Shown: in pieces, positions 17,436-27,106 of the stretch
Layout of the letters: every line of letters begins with the position of its first letter
Position numbering within the stretch: position 1 is the stretch's first letter
NCBI RefSeq assembly: GCF_018881715.1
Contig: NZ_JACVPW010000001.1
Span: 397,337 to 461,336 of the forward strand
Source of the DNA: Polynucleobacter parvulilacunae
Lineage (GTDB): Bacteria > Pseudomonadota > Gammaproteobacteria > Burkholderiales > Burkholderiaceae
Direction of reading: 5' to 3'
Length of the DNA stretch: 64,000 nucleotides
Made by a program: the position numbers and the translations under genes
Notes under the pieces: model-generated
The model's input: the letters and a program-made list of their open reading frames with translations, nothing else
Told to the model about the DNA's origin: nothing
Database searches by the model: none

Positions 17436-18964
17436 TATTTTTTACCCTTTGCGGTTTTCTTAACCGTCTTCTTGACAACTTTCTTTACAGCTATTTTTTT
17501 AGCTGCCACTTTCTTGGTGGCAATTTTTTTCACTGCCGTTTTTTTAGCTACAACTTTCTTTTCCTGCTTAACAGGGCGCTGCCACTGCAATGAAATTTGT
17601 TTAGCTCTAGAAACAGTCAGCTGGTTTGGAGGGGCATCTTTAGTAAGAGTTGTGCCAGCACCCAATGTCGCGCCACGGCCTACACGCACTGGTGCAACTA
17701 ACTGAGTATCGGAGCCAATAAAAACATCATCCTCAATAATGGTCTGGTGTTTGTTCACGCCATCGTAGTTACATGTGATCGTGCCAGCACCAATATTGAC
17801 TCTTGAGCCAACAATGGAATCGCCAACATAGGCCAAATGATTTGCTTTGCTATTAGCAGCAATTTTGCTGTTCTTCACTTCTACGAAATTACCAATATGC
17901 ACATCATTGGATAAATCTGCGCCAGGGCGTAAACGTGCGTATGGGCCAATGATTGATTGATTGCCTACTTTTGCACCATCTACATGGCTATATGCATGAA
18001 TAGACACGCCTTTACCAATCACGCTATTGCGAATCACGCAGTAAGGGCCAATCTTTGTGCCGGCATCTAAGGTGACGCAACCCTCAAAGACGCAGCCAAC
18101 ATCAATCGAGACATCGGTGCCGCACTCTAGAGTGCCACGCACATCAATACGTGCTGGGTCAGCAAGTGATACTCCCGCATCCATCAATTGGCTTGCAATA
18201 TTGAGTTGGTGAACGCGCTCTAACGCAGCGAGTTGGTCGCGGCTATTAACGCCAACCGTTTCAAACTCATCATCAGCTTGCGTTGTACGAATCGGTACGC
18301 CATCTTTAACAGCCATCGCGATCACATCAGTCAAGTAATACTCACCTTGGGCGTTACTTGCACGCAAAGCTTTCAACCACTTCTTTAATGAGTTTGTTGG
18401 CAACACCATGATGCCGGTGTTGATCTCTTGGATTGCTTTTTGCGTAGGCGTTGCGTCTTTCTCTTCAACGATCTCTTTCACAGAGCCATCTACGTCACGG
18501 ACAATCCGACCGTATCCAGTTGGATTGGCAAGGTTTTGCGTGAGGAGCGCAAGGGCACTGTCTTGACCACGAACACCATCAGCTAACTTTGCTAATTTAG
18601 CCAAAGTCTTTTTTGTGGTGAGGGGAACATCGCCGTACAAAACTAATGTGGGCTCTTGAGTATCTAATTTAGGCAGGGCCTGCAGAAGAGCATGGCCCGT
18701 TCCTTTTTGCTCCGCTTGAAGCGCCGTCGCTACCTTGCTAAAACTGGAGTCTTCTTTACTTGCATTTAATAAAAATGCTTTGACGTCTGCTGCGCCATGA
18801 CCAACTACTACAACAGGACCAGATTTAGCCTTCTTATCTTGTAGTGAAAGAGCGGTACTGAGAACGTGTTGGAGCAGGGGCTTGCCTGCCAAAGTTTGCA
18901 GGACCTTGGGCAGAGCGGATTTCATCCGCTTTCCTTGCCCAGCAGCCAAAATGACGATATTCAT
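17435..18964 (-). CDS. glmU: GlmU bifunctional enzyme with lysine-rich C-terminal tail
   Basis: This 509-residue protein is the bifunctional glucosamine-1-phosphate acetyltransferase and UDP-GlcNAc pyrophosphorylase. The uridyltransferase domain has [14 protein letters not shown] at residues 7-20. The left-handed beta-helix acetyltransferase part covers about 260-465 (hexapeptide repeats, [20 protein letters not shown]). The usual length is about 455 residues; here residues 467-509 form an extra tail with 19 lysines in KK pairs ([13 protein letters not shown]...). It overlaps ttcA by four bases upstream and glmS by one base downstream. Confidence 0.96.
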   Translation of the reverse strand: MNIVILAAGQGKRMKSALPKVLQTLAGKPLLQHVLSTALSLQDKKAKSGPVVVVGHGAADVKAFLLNASKEDSSFSKVATALQAEQKGTGHALLQALPKLDTQEPTLVLYGDVPLTTKKTLAKLAKLADGVRGQDSALALLTQNLANPTGYGRIVRDVDGSVKEIVEEKDATPTQKAIQEINTGIMVLPTNSLKKWLKALRASNAQGEYYLTDVIAMAVKDGVPIRTTQADDEFETVGVNSRDQLAALERVHQLNIASQLMDAGVSLADPARIDVRGTLECGTDVSIDVGCVFEGCVTLDAGTKIGPYCVIRNSVIGKGVSIHAYSHVDGAKVGNQSIIGPYARLRPGADLSNDVHIGNFVEVKNSKIAANSKANHLAYVGDSIVGSRVNIGAGTITCNYDGVNKHQTIIEDDVFIGSDTQLVAPVRVGRGATLGAGTTLTKDAPPNQLTVSRAKQISLQWQRPVKQEKKVVAKKTAVKKIATKKVAAKKIAVKKVVKKTVKKTAKGKK

Positions 18965-19869
18965 AAAGGGGAATTATAAGTCCCCTGAATCATGGTTCCA
19001 CAGGCCAATTCGTCTAAATCAGCCTCATCAATAGCCCTGTCACCAGTTGATCTAGCGGCAATTCCAGATAACTCAGTCGAAATCTCGAGATTTTTGAAAT
19101 CAAAGGCTTCACCGTCCATCAAATGAGATGGGACGATGTGGTGCATTGAGCGGAATAAGTTCTCCACCCGGCCTGGATGCTTCTTTTCCCACTCGCGCAG
19201 CATTTCTTTCATTACCTGACGCTGCAGATTTGGCTGACTTCCACACAAATCACACGGAATGATGGGGAAATTCATATCTGCCGCATAACGCTCAAGCAAT
19301 TTCTCGGGAACATATGCCAATGGGCGGATCACAATATGTTTGCCGTCATCAGAGCGCAACTTTGGAGGCATGCCTTTTAGCTTGCCTGCATAGAACATAT
19401 TGAGCATCAAAGTTTCTAGAATGTCATCGCGATGATGGCCTAAAGCAATCTTCGTTGCACCCAACTCATCGGCTACGCGATACAAAATTCCCCTGCGCAA
19501 GCGTGAACACAATCCACAAGTAGTTTTACCCTCAGGAATTACGCGCTTCACAATGCTGTAAGTATCTTGCTCTTCGATGTGATACTGAACGCCCAAGCTC
19601 TTCAAATAATTTGGCAATATTTCGGCAGGGAAATTAGGCTGCTTCTGATCTAAGTTCACCGCAATAATTTCAAAATTGATCGGTGCACGCTCACGCAACT
19701 TCATCAGAATATCAAGCATGGCATAACTGTCTTTGCCGCCCGATACACATACCATTACCTTGTCACCCTCTTCGATCATGCCGAAGTCACCAATAGCTTG
19801 ACCAACCAAGCGACAGAGTTTTTTCTCTAGCTTATTTTCTTCGAAGATAACTTTACGAATATCGCCCAT
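18961..19869 (-). CDS. ttcA: tRNA 2-thiocytidine(32) synthetase
   Basis: This 302-residue enzyme thiolates cytidine 32 of certain tRNAs. It has the PP-loop SGGKDSY at about residues 44-50, the cysteine pair of the Fe-S site in [12 protein letters not shown], and the further CDLCGSQ motif. The length is in the family range. The stop overlaps the glmU start as ATGA. The gene is probably first of, or internal to, a ttcA-glmU-glmS transcript, with folB 26 bases upstream on the same strand. Confidence 0.95.
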   Translation of the reverse strand: MGDIRKVIFEENKLEKKLCRLVGQAIGDFGMIEEGDKVMVCVSGGKDSYAMLDILMKLRERAPINFEIIAVNLDQKQPNFPAEILPNYLKSLGVQYHIEEQDTYSIVKRVIPEGKTTCGLCSRLRRGILYRVADELGATKIALGHHRDDILETLMLNMFYAGKLKGMPPKLRSDDGKHIVIRPLAYVPEKLLERYAADMNFPIIPCDLCGSQPNLQRQVMKEMLREWEKKHPGRVENLFRSMHHIVPSHLMDGEAFDFKNLEISTELSGIAARSTGDRAIDEADLDELACGTMIQGTYNSPL

Positions 19870-19895
19870 AAGAGTTCTTTTCTAAATTCTTTTAC

Positions 19896-20291
19896 TCAAG
19901 ATGCTTTGATGCGAAACACTTCAACGCCCACCGAGTGGCAGTCTGGATATACATCTGGTTTGGCTGTACTCACACGTGCAGCCAAGACTTTAGGGTGCAG
20001 CAACATCGCAGTCACAATGTCATCACAGAAAGTTTCTTGTAAATGAATATGGCCCTGCGAGGCTCTAGCCTTAATGGTCTCACGCATAAAGTCGTAATCC
20101 ACCACCTCATCCAACTGATCTTGGGTTGGCGTATTAAGCCCTAGCGGAATATAGAGGTCTACATTCAAAATAACGCGTTGCTCTGCTTTTTTCTCAAAAT
20201 CATGAACACCGATGTTGATATAGATCTCATAGTCGCGTAAAAATAAACGACGACAGTCAACAAGAGCAGGATGAGAAAGAATTGCGTGCAT
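19896..20291 (-). CDS. folB: Dihydroneopterin aldolase
   Basis: A 131-residue protein of the FolB family, which converts 7,8-dihydroneopterin to 6-hydroxymethyl-dihydropterin in folate synthesis. The pattern DCRRLFLRDYEIYINIGVHDFEKKAEQRVILNVDL, of which IGVHDFEKKAEQ is the active-site strand, together with VDYDFMRETI and LQETFCDDIV is typical. The acidic catalytic residue should be the Glu of LQETF. It follows a pteridine-reductase-like SDR gene by 23 bases, a pairing that makes sense in pterin metabolism. Confidence 0.9.
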   Translation of the reverse strand: MHAILSHPALVDCRRLFLRDYEIYINIGVHDFEKKAEQRVILNVDLYIPLGLNTPTQDQLDEVVDYDFMRETIKARASQGHIHLQETFCDDIVTAMLLHPKVLAARVSTAKPDVYPDCHSVGVEVFRIKAS

Positions 20292-20314
20292 GAATATTTA
20301 CTTTTTAAAAATAC

Positions 20315-21136
20315 TTAATTGGTTTTGAACATCACATCACGTGATGATGGCAGTAAGTGCTGTCCGCCATCGACATATAAAGTCGTTCCAGTAATAGCGC
20401 TAGATTCAGCTAAAAATACTGCTGCTTTTGCAATATCTGCAGGCGTTGAAGATTTTCCTAGTGGCGTCATTTGATGCGCCTTTGAAAAGCCGTCATTTGT
20501 TTGATCACCTGATGGCAAAGATATTCCAGGGGCCAATCCGACTATTCGCAAATGCGGCGCAAAATCCATAGCTAACAACTCAACAGAAGAAAGTAGTGCG
20601 GCCTTAGACAGGGTGTAAGACAAATAATCTGGATTGAGATTGATTAACTTTTGATCTAGCAATTGAATTACTGCTGGAATAACAGCAGGGATCCCTGCAG
20701 AAGTATTGGCTTTACTTTTTTGATACTCAAACATCAATTGAGATAACAAAATGGGCGCTGTCAAATTAACCTGCATATGATCTTGCAAACTTTTTCCACT
20801 TAACGGAGTGCTTGAGTTGGCGCGATCGTATTCAAAGATGGATGCACTATTTACCAGGCAAGCTAAACCAGGAAAGGCCTTACTCGCATTGAAGAAAAGC
20901 CCTTTGGTGGCAGCCTCATCAAGCAAGTCCGCCTGGAAAGCCTGGGCTTTCACACCCATCATCTCGATTTCTCTGATGGTTTCTTGGGCCTCTTGCTCAG
21001 ATCGCCCATAATGAACTGCTACATCCCAACCCTGACGGGCAAACTGCATGGCAATTTCTCGACCTAGACGCTTGGCGGCGCCAGTCACTAAAACTGCCTT
21101 TTTTTGCTGGGATGGGGTCGTTGAACTAGGGTTCAA
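20315..21136 (-). CDS. Pteridine reductase-like SDR oxidoreductase
   Basis: A 273-residue short-chain dehydrogenase. The cofactor motif is TGAAKRLG at about residues 18-25, the TGxxxRxG form found in pteridine reductases (PTR1, FolM) in place of TGxxxGxG. The catalytic Tyr and Lys are in YTLSK at about residues 176-180. The location next to folB supports a dihydropterin or dihydrofolate substrate, but this is an inference. The first available start is a TTG at 21136 with AAGAG upstream; no ATG precedes the conserved motif. Twenty-five bases separate it from the divergent methyltransferase. Confidence 0.85.
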   Translation of the reverse strand: MNPSSTTPSQQKKAVLVTGAAKRLGREIAMQFARQGWDVAVHYGRSEQEAQETIREIEMMGVKAQAFQADLLDEAATKGLFFNASKAFPGLACLVNSASIFEYDRANSSTPLSGKSLQDHMQVNLTAPILLSQLMFEYQKSKANTSAGIPAVIPAVIQLLDQKLINLNPDYLSYTLSKAALLSSVELLAMDFAPHLRIVGLAPGISLPSGDQTNDGFSKAHQMTPLGKSSTPADIAKAAVFLAESSAITGTTLYVDGGQHLLPSSRDVMFKTN

Positions 21137-21161
21137 TTAAATTCTCTTAGACTAGCGAGCT

Positions 21162-22349
21162 ATGGATATTACCTTGACCAGCCTTGAAACGGAGCATAGT
21201 GCCGCTTTAAAGGCCAAAATAGCCTCCCAAATCGCCTCAGAAGGCGGCTGGCTGCCATTTTCTCGCTACATGGAGATGGCTCTCTATGAGCCTGGAATGG
21301 GCTACTACAGCGCAGGCGCCCATAAACTAGGAGCTGGGGGTGATTTCACGACAGCCCCCGAACTTAGCCCCCTCTTTGGCGCTGCTATTTGCTCTACCCT
21401 CTTGCCAGTACTTGAGGGACTCAAGGAAAAAGGGTTACCTGCTCAGATTTTGGAATTTGGTGCCGGCACGGGCAAGCTGGCAACTTCCATACTGACCCGC
21501 CTAAATGATCTTGGGTTTTCTTTGGCTCGTTACGACATTATTGAAATCTCACCAGACCTAGCTCAACGTCAACAAGAAAGAATTAGAAATACTGTTGAGC
21601 AACTCAATCTCAACACTCAGTGCACCTGGCTCACAGAACTACCAGAAAAATTCGCGGGCGTCATTCTTGCAAACGAAGTAATTGATGCCATTCCTTGTGA
21701 CGCCATCATTTTTCAGAATGGTTTTTGGTATTGGTATGGCGTTACTTTGGAGAATGACAAACTAGCTTGGAAATTGGGTTCCCCAGTTGAGCAACAACTG
21801 CTCCCCGAAAGTCTGCTCAGTGGAAATTTCTCAGAAGGTTATGTCACAGAATTACATGCGCCTGCGAATGCTTGGATGCAACAAGTTGCCAAGCATTTAG
21901 ATGTTGGATTGTTTCTTACTTTTGACTATGGCTTTCCGGAAAGCGAGTACTACCACCCGCAAAGGCTCGAAGGCACCTTGATGGCTCATCACCGTCATCA
22001 CGCAATTCAAGACCCATTCCACCTTCCAGGTCTTTGCGACATTACAACTCACGTTGAGTGGTCGCAAATTGCTCGCAGTGCATTAGCTGAAAATGCTGAT
22101 GATGTTTATCTGACAAATCAGGCTGCATACCTTCTGGATGCAGGCATAGGCGATATTGCGTTGGAGATAGGCGACCCCAGTGACCCAGAAACTTTTCTAC
22201 CAATCTCGAACTCTTTACAAAAGTTGTTGTCTGAAGCCGAGATGGGCGAATTGTTTAAGGCCTTTGCATTTTCTAAAAACTTAGAAAGTCTGTTGCCAGG
22301 GCATGTACTTGAAGACTTGCCGGGCTTGCGCGGAAGAAACAGACTGTAG
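21162..22349 (+). CDS. MidA/NDUFAF7-type SAM-dependent methyltransferase
   Basis: A 395-residue protein of the DUF185 family. It contains the SAM-binding motif EFGAGTGKLA near residue 100, the preceding FTTAPELSPLFG that is a family signature, and LANEVIDAIPCD. The mitochondrial homologue NDUFAF7 methylates an arginine of a complex I subunit during assembly; in bacteria the role is not settled. The gene stands divergent to the SDR gene and converges with cca. An NDUFA9-type gene lies 1.1 kb away. Confidence 0.9.
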   Translation: MDITLTSLETEHSAALKAKIASQIASEGGWLPFSRYMEMALYEPGMGYYSAGAHKLGAGGDFTTAPELSPLFGAAICSTLLPVLEGLKEKGLPAQILEFGAGTGKLATSILTRLNDLGFSLARYDIIEISPDLAQRQQERIRNTVEQLNLNTQCTWLTELPEKFAGVILANEVIDAIPCDAIIFQNGFWYWYGVTLENDKLAWKLGSPVEQQLLPESLLSGNFSEGYVTELHAPANAWMQQVAKHLDVGLFLTFDYGFPESEYYHPQRLEGTLMAHHRHHAIQDPFHLPGLCDITTHVEWSQIARSALAENADDVYLTNQAAYLLDAGIGDIALEIGDPSDPETFLPISNSLQKLLSEAEMGELFKAFAFSKNLESLLPGHVLEDLPGLRGRNRL

Positions 22350-22361
22350 TTCTGACTGTTC

Positions 22362-23492
22362 TTAAGACTCTAGAGCCGCAGTGATTGCAGCCAACCTGGC
22401 AGACTCAAATGCGCTACCAATGCGCTCGCCATTGGATCGATCTTCTGCAGCAACACCAGCAATAATTTCTGCAGTATTGATGGATTGTGCATTACGCATT
22501 GCATTGATCAAAGCGGAAACATTCATTGCCAACTTTTCTGCAAGATTCAAAATCGCTTGAGCACGATCTGGCTTACGCCAAACATCCGCACGATTAAACC
22601 AAGCCAAAACATCAATCGCCTGATAAGAGGTATCGCGATACTTATTGATTAACACTCTTAGATCGCTAAATATTTCACTGAAATCTCGCACATCGATTGG
22701 CATACGAACGCAATCCGCCCATGAACGAATTTCACTAGCAGGTAGGTGCATTAGCGCAACAGCGCAGCGCTCCTCTAGACTATTACCTGCCAAAGCCAAA
22801 TGCGCGATGAGCTCCTCGCGGAAAGACTCTTCTGCCAGCTTGGAAGTCAGCAATGACGGCAATACAGTGTTAGCGGCCCCAGTATTTAATAAAACCTGAA
22901 ACAGGTGCATGGGCTTGGCAGAGACTAGGCCTCTAGCCAGCTCCTGCCAAATTCGCTCTGCTGATAATGCGCTTAATTCACCGGACTGAACAATCGCTTT
23001 TAAGGCAATGAGCGTTTCGTCAGCCACTCTAAATTCTGGGAAGCGTGCAGCAAAGCGAGCAATTCGCAATAAGCGCAGTGGATCCTCGGCAAATGCATCT
23101 GATACATGACGAAATATTTTGGCTGCTAAATCTTCTTGACCATTATGTGGATCAATAATCGGACCGAATTGTTTTCCGTCGACACCCACTTCTTGCGCCA
23201 TTGCATTGATGGTTAAATCTCGACGCTCTAAATCCTGCTCCAAGGTAACGGAAGGATCGGCATAGAAATGAAATCCTTTATAGCCTTTACCAGTCTTGCG
23301 CTCAGTACGGGCAAGCGCGTATTCAGCTTGCGTCTCTGGATGTAGGAACACTGGAAAATCTTTACCAACAGGCCGAAAGCCCTTGGCTATCACCTCTTCT
23401 ACGCTGGATCCAACCACAACATAATCAATGTCGTGCACAGGCAAGCCCATGAGGGTGTCCCTGATGGCGCCGCCCACTGCGTAGATTTTCAT
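22362..23492 (-). CDS. cca: CCA-adding tRNA nucleotidyltransferase with degenerate HD region
   Basis: This 376-residue enzyme adds or repairs the CCA end of tRNAs. The nucleotidyltransferase head has [10 protein letters not shown] and the catalytic DID in HDIDYVVVG (about residues 20-28). The neck contains [11 protein letters not shown] and [15 protein letters not shown]. In related gamma- and betaproteobacterial enzymes an HD phosphohydrolase domain follows; here the matching segment reads [12 protein letters not shown], so the His-Asp pair seems lost, and the protein is shorter than the usual 410 residues or so. The start shares one base with the stop of the NDUFA9-type gene (TAATG). Confidence 0.93.
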   Translation of the reverse strand: MKIYAVGGAIRDTLMGLPVHDIDYVVVGSSVEEVIAKGFRPVGKDFPVFLHPETQAEYALARTERKTGKGYKGFHFYADPSVTLEQDLERRDLTINAMAQEVGVDGKQFGPIIDPHNGQEDLAAKIFRHVSDAFAEDPLRLLRIARFAARFPEFRVADETLIALKAIVQSGELSALSAERIWQELARGLVSAKPMHLFQVLLNTGAANTVLPSLLTSKLAEESFREELIAHLALAGNSLEERCAVALMHLPASEIRSWADCVRMPIDVRDFSEIFSDLRVLINKYRDTSYQAIDVLAWFNRADVWRKPDRAQAILNLAEKLAMNVSALINAMRNAQSINTAEIIAGVAAEDRSNGERIGSAFESARLAAITAALES

Positions 23493-24400
23493 TACTGCAT
23501 GCCCTCTAAAGTGCGACGACTCATTTTGAATACATCCGTCAAAGCATCAACTCCATTTACCGGCAAGACATTAGGCGCTTTCATGGAGGCAATATTGTCA
23601 CGTGACATCAATGTAGGACCAGGCAAGAATTCAAATGCCAATGCTTGTAGGTAGCCCACAAAGGCTGGTACTGGAATAATGGCGCAAGAGGTCTTGGCTT
23701 TACGCGCAGCGAACTCCACAATTTCTTTCATGGTGTAAACCGTTGGGCCCACCAAATCATAAGACTGGTGAATTGTTTGCGGCATTGATAAAGATTTCAC
23801 AAATGCAGTCGCAACATCATCCACGCTTACCGGCTGAAATTTCGCCTGATGATTTGCTAAAGGCATAGCAGGAAATAACTTAGTCAATTTAGAAAACAGG
23901 TTAATGAACTGATCTTGGGCACCGAAGATGACCGATGGCCTGAAGATAGTCCAATCTAAATTGCTTTCTTTGACCGCAGCCTCGCCATCACCTTTACTGC
24001 GCTGATACATTGATGGGCCTTGAGAATCGGCTCCCAATGCGCTCATATGCAAATAGCGCTTTAAGCCATGCAACTGCATCGCCGTAATAATATTTTTTGG
24101 CAACTCTACGTGCGCAGCCTTAAACACTTTTCCATAAGGCTGTGCTGGCTTATCGTGCAACACGCCGACCAAATTAATCACTGCGCCATTAGGCTTGATA
24201 CGCCCACAAAGACTCTGCAATTCATCAAACTCATGAATATCAGCCTCTTCCACATGCACTTTAGGCAACATACGCAATTCACGTGCAGCAACTAAGTGGC
24301 TCGTTGGCACTAATACAGAATAGCCCGCAAGCTGAAGTTGCGCAGCAATGACTCGCCCCACAAATCCATTGCCACCGATGAGAAGGATGTCATATTTCAT
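23492..24400 (-). CDS. NDUFA9-type NAD-binding epimerase family protein
   Basis: A 302-residue atypical SDR with the Rossmann motif [14 protein letters not shown] at about residues 8-21, a short substrate loop ([21 protein letters not shown]) and [17 protein letters not shown]. This matches the complex I NDUFA9 subunit group, which is related to nucleotide-sugar epimerases. In bacteria the function is not established; a role with ubiquinone or respiratory complexes is often assumed. It is co-directional and translationally coupled with cca. Confidence 0.87.
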   Translation of the reverse strand: MKYDILLIGGNGFVGRVIAAQLQLAGYSVLVPTSHLVAARELRMLPKVHVEEADIHEFDELQSLCGRIKPNGAVINLVGVLHDKPAQPYGKVFKAAHVELPKNIITAMQLHGLKRYLHMSALGADSQGPSMYQRSKGDGEAAVKESNLDWTIFRPSVIFGAQDQFINLFSKLTKLFPAMPLANHQAKFQPVSVDDVATAFVKSLSMPQTIHQSYDLVGPTVYTMKEIVEFAARKAKTSCAIIPVPAFVGYLQALAFEFLPGPTLMSRDNIASMKAPNVLPVNGVDALTDVFKMSRRTLEGMQ

Positions 24401-24436
24401 AAGAAGCTTTCTTTGCTTTACGCAGTAATTGATTGT

Positions 24437-26395
24437 TTAAGGAAGCTCAGATTGAGTTGCAGCCTTTGGTGTAATAACACCTAAGCGCTGTTTTAATGAC
24501 TGTGTAGAACCATTGATGACTGATGAATAGTAATTTGCATTAGAAAGTACATTCTTCACATAAACACGCGTCTCAGTAAATGGAATAGTCTCAGCAAAAA
24601 TAGCACCCTCTGTTGGACCGGATAATTTTTCACGCCAAGCTTTTGAGCGAGAAGGGCCTGCGTTATATGCCGCAGAAGCTAAAACCCAAGATCCATCCAG
24701 ATCAACAAGAACCATATTGAGATAATTGCTGCCCAATGTCAGATTGGTATTGGTATCGCTCAATTTGTCATTGGTGTAGTTTGTCATGCCAATCTTCTTA
24801 GCAACATACTTCGCGGTATTTGGCATCACCTGCATTAATCCTGATGCGCCTACAGATGAAGCAGCATTCATAATGAAGCGCGACTCTTGACGAATCAAGC
24901 CATAAGCCCAGGCAAGATTCAAATCAATCTGGCGAGCAATTGGAGAAAGCTCCTCTTTGTATGGCGTTGGATAACGCAAACTAAAGTCGTGCTCTTGCTT
25001 GGTACGATCTGCAGTATTAACGACACGGTCATACAGGTTGATGCGCTTTGCATACTCAGCTGCTGCAATCAACTGCTTGTCAGTCATATTGCGCAATTCC
25101 CAATTCCACTCACGGTTGCCTTCAAAGCGAAGATTCATGGCATATAAACGCTCGCCACGAATAAAGCCCTTGCGGCTGGCCATTGCATCAATCTCTTGCT
25201 CGGTTACCTTGGTTTTAGCGGGCGCATGATTTGATTTGCCCAACTCTTCACGCGCAAGTTGCCCATAAAAATTGTATTGGTCAGCAATTAATTCAAAACT
25301 CTCTTTGGCTTTTACATCTTGACCTTCGGCCTTGAGCGCACGACCGTACCAATAGGTCCATGCTGGATCTTTGCTGCGTACCGCAGGGTTCATGCCATCA
25401 ATTGCATTTTTTACCAAGACCCAATCCTTAGCACGCAATCCTGCGCGCACTTTCCATTCTTGCGATTCAACGGAAAGGAGCTCGTTATAACCAAGCTCTT
25501 GCTGGAGGCGATACGCATCATCTGCATTCGGATCTAATTTCTTCGCCAAAAATTGTCCGATCACGCCCCATGCGACTGCTTGGTTTTCTTTGCTATAGCG
25601 AGATGCGCTTTGAGAAAAGTCACGATAGGCCTTGGATGGGTCCGCCTTCGCTGCTTTGACGATATCTCCAATTGGATCTTCACCACCAAGGCGACGAGCC
25701 ATGGTGTCATAACCCCTCTCGCTTGCAGCGCGACCAATGGCTTTAGCTTCGCTGGGAGTCATGCCGCCAGCAGCAACTAATGAGGGAACCAATTCTTGGC
25801 ATGCCTGACCAAAATAACTAGGATCTAACAGCACCGATCGGGAATCAATTGCCAACTTCGTTGGATTCTCACCTTGCGATAACTTTGATAACAAGGAGTA
25901 GCACTTTACTTGCGTGTCGTCATCCAAAACAAATTTGGCATACTCCGCATCAAAGCGCGCCCAGTCCTTGCGCTTACCCAACACCAAAAGCCAGTCATTC
26001 CGCATACGATCAGCCAGTGCTGTACCCTGGTACTGATTTAAAAAAGCAACGACCTGAGCATCGGCGCTGTAATCATTGCGTGCTCCACCAGCACTATCAA
26101 ATAGCTGCGGCTTGATCCGGAAATAAGTTACGTAATCATCAAATGGGTAATTGGCTAAATTAGATGAAAGCTGCTGGGTACGAAATACATCGTTCTTTTT
26201 TGCTGCCTCACGCAAATCGATGAACATCCGATCAGTATCAGTAATTTCGGCAGGAGCTGCTTTGCTCTCATAAGACTTGGGTAGGTTTGGCTTTTTTAGC
26301 TTTTCTGCATAAGAATTGGATATGCCAAGCGCTAGACCCAAAACCAGAATTTTGGCCCACTGATGGTATTTGCTATTAACTGTTGCAGACTTCAT
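24437..26395 (-). CDS. slt: Soluble lytic murein transglycosylase
   Basis: A 652-residue periplasmic enzyme that cleaves the MurNAc-GlcNAc bond with formation of 1,6-anhydroMurNAc. It has a signal peptide (KILVLGLALGISNSYA), a long alpha-helical superhelix (about 50-470), and a C-terminal SLT domain. The catalytic Glu is in RQESRF and is followed by GASGLMQVMPNTAKYVAKK and AAYNAGPSR. The gene is monocistronic, 36 bases from the NDUFA9-type gene, and its start faces the 5-formyl-THF cyclo-ligase gene. The products feed recycling through AmpG, also in this window. Confidence 0.93.
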   Translation of the reverse strand: MKSATVNSKYHQWAKILVLGLALGISNSYAEKLKKPNLPKSYESKAAPAEITDTDRMFIDLREAAKKNDVFRTQQLSSNLANYPFDDYVTYFRIKPQLFDSAGGARNDYSADAQVVAFLNQYQGTALADRMRNDWLLVLGKRKDWARFDAEYAKFVLDDDTQVKCYSLLSKLSQGENPTKLAIDSRSVLLDPSYFGQACQELVPSLVAAGGMTPSEAKAIGRAASERGYDTMARRLGGEDPIGDIVKAAKADPSKAYRDFSQSASRYSKENQAVAWGVIGQFLAKKLDPNADDAYRLQQELGYNELLSVESQEWKVRAGLRAKDWVLVKNAIDGMNPAVRSKDPAWTYWYGRALKAEGQDVKAKESFELIADQYNFYGQLAREELGKSNHAPAKTKVTEQEIDAMASRKGFIRGERLYAMNLRFEGNREWNWELRNMTDKQLIAAAEYAKRINLYDRVVNTADRTKQEHDFSLRYPTPYKEELSPIARQIDLNLAWAYGLIRQESRFIMNAASSVGASGLMQVMPNTAKYVAKKIGMTNYTNDKLSDTNTNLTLGSNYLNMVLVDLDGSWVLASAAYNAGPSRSKAWREKLSGPTEGAIFAETIPFTETRVYVKNVLSNANYYSSVINGSTQSLKQRLGVITPKAATQSELP

Positions 26396-26478
26396 TCTTG
26401 CGATCTAACCCTATCTCTATTTGCAAGGCTTCGGCCCTGCGATACTTGATTACTATATTCTTTAATTTTCGCCTGATA

Positions 26479-27105
26479 ATGGTCGATATGCACGAGAATT
26501 CACCAAAAACTCTTCGTCAAAATTTACTGAAACAACGCACTAGCTTTGCATCTGAGCAAAATTACGCTCAAATTCAAGCCTGCCTAATCGATCACTTAAA
26601 TCAATTGCTAGCAGAGCAAGGTAAATCTTGGCAATCCATTGCTCTGTATTGGCCCATTCAGGATGAAGTTGATTTACGCTCCACCTTGCTGGCCTGGGTT
26701 AAAAATGCCCCCAACCGGACTCTCACGCTGCCCCTTGGCACCATTGATAAACATCTCGATTTTTATCAATGGTGCCAAGGGGATCAATTAATTCCCAGTA
26801 AGCATGGCGTACCAGAGCCAGATCCCAACAATGCCTTAAGACCACTCATCAATCCGGACTGCATTCTGATTCCCTGCGTTGGCTGGTCCAGCTCAGTTGA
26901 GAACGGTAAACCGCATTACTGGCGACTGGGCTATGGTGGCGGATATTTTGATCGCACCCTAGCCGATCTCAGAAAGAAAAATTCCAAGCTGGTTTGCGTT
27001 GGGATTGGTTTTGATTGGCAAAAATTAGATGATGCCCAGTGGGCGGCTCAAACTCATGATGAGCCTCTAGATATGCTTTTGACGGAGTCTGGCTTACTAA
27101 GTTGA
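26479..27105 (+). CDS. 5-formyltetrahydrofolate cyclo-ligase
   Basis: A 208-residue ATP-dependent enzyme that turns 5-formyl-THF into methenyl-THF. The C-terminal ATP and metal motif GYGGGYFDRTLADL is diagnostic, and the N-terminus has the basic helix KTLRQNLLKQRTSF. The open frame reaches back to 26383, but this would overlap the divergent slt gene; the ATG at 26479 (or 26488) places the conserved helix correctly. A perfect 21-bp inverted repeat lies in the codons for LPLGTIDKHLDFYQWCQG. The stop is one base from the stop of the convergent metF gene. Confidence 0.92.
   Translation: MVDMHENSPKTLRQNLLKQRTSFASEQNYAQIQACLIDHLNQLLAEQGKSWQSIALYWPIQDEVDLRSTLLAWVKNAPNRTLTLPLGTIDKHLDFYQWCQGDQLIPSKHGVPEPDPNNALRPLINPDCILIPCVGWSSSVENGKPHYWRLGYGGGYFDRTLADLRKKNSKLVCVGIGFDWQKLDDAQWAAQTHDEPLDMLLTESGLLS
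26731..26782. repeat. Perfect 21-bp inverted repeat inside a coding region
   Basis: The arm at 26731-26751 begins CCCCTTGGCACC and ends TTGATAAA; the arm at 26762-26782 is its exact reverse complement. Ten bases separate them. It lies within the 5-formyl-THF cyclo-ligase gene, and the protein there still fits the family (LP...L.FYQW..GD). No T run follows on either strand, so it is not an ordinary terminator. Confidence 0.95.
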
Positions 27106-27106
27106 T

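Noticed and set aside
17440..17570. Repetitive DNA at the end of glmU as a separate repeat element
   Set aside because: It is the coding sequence of the lysine-rich tail; the reading frame is intact.
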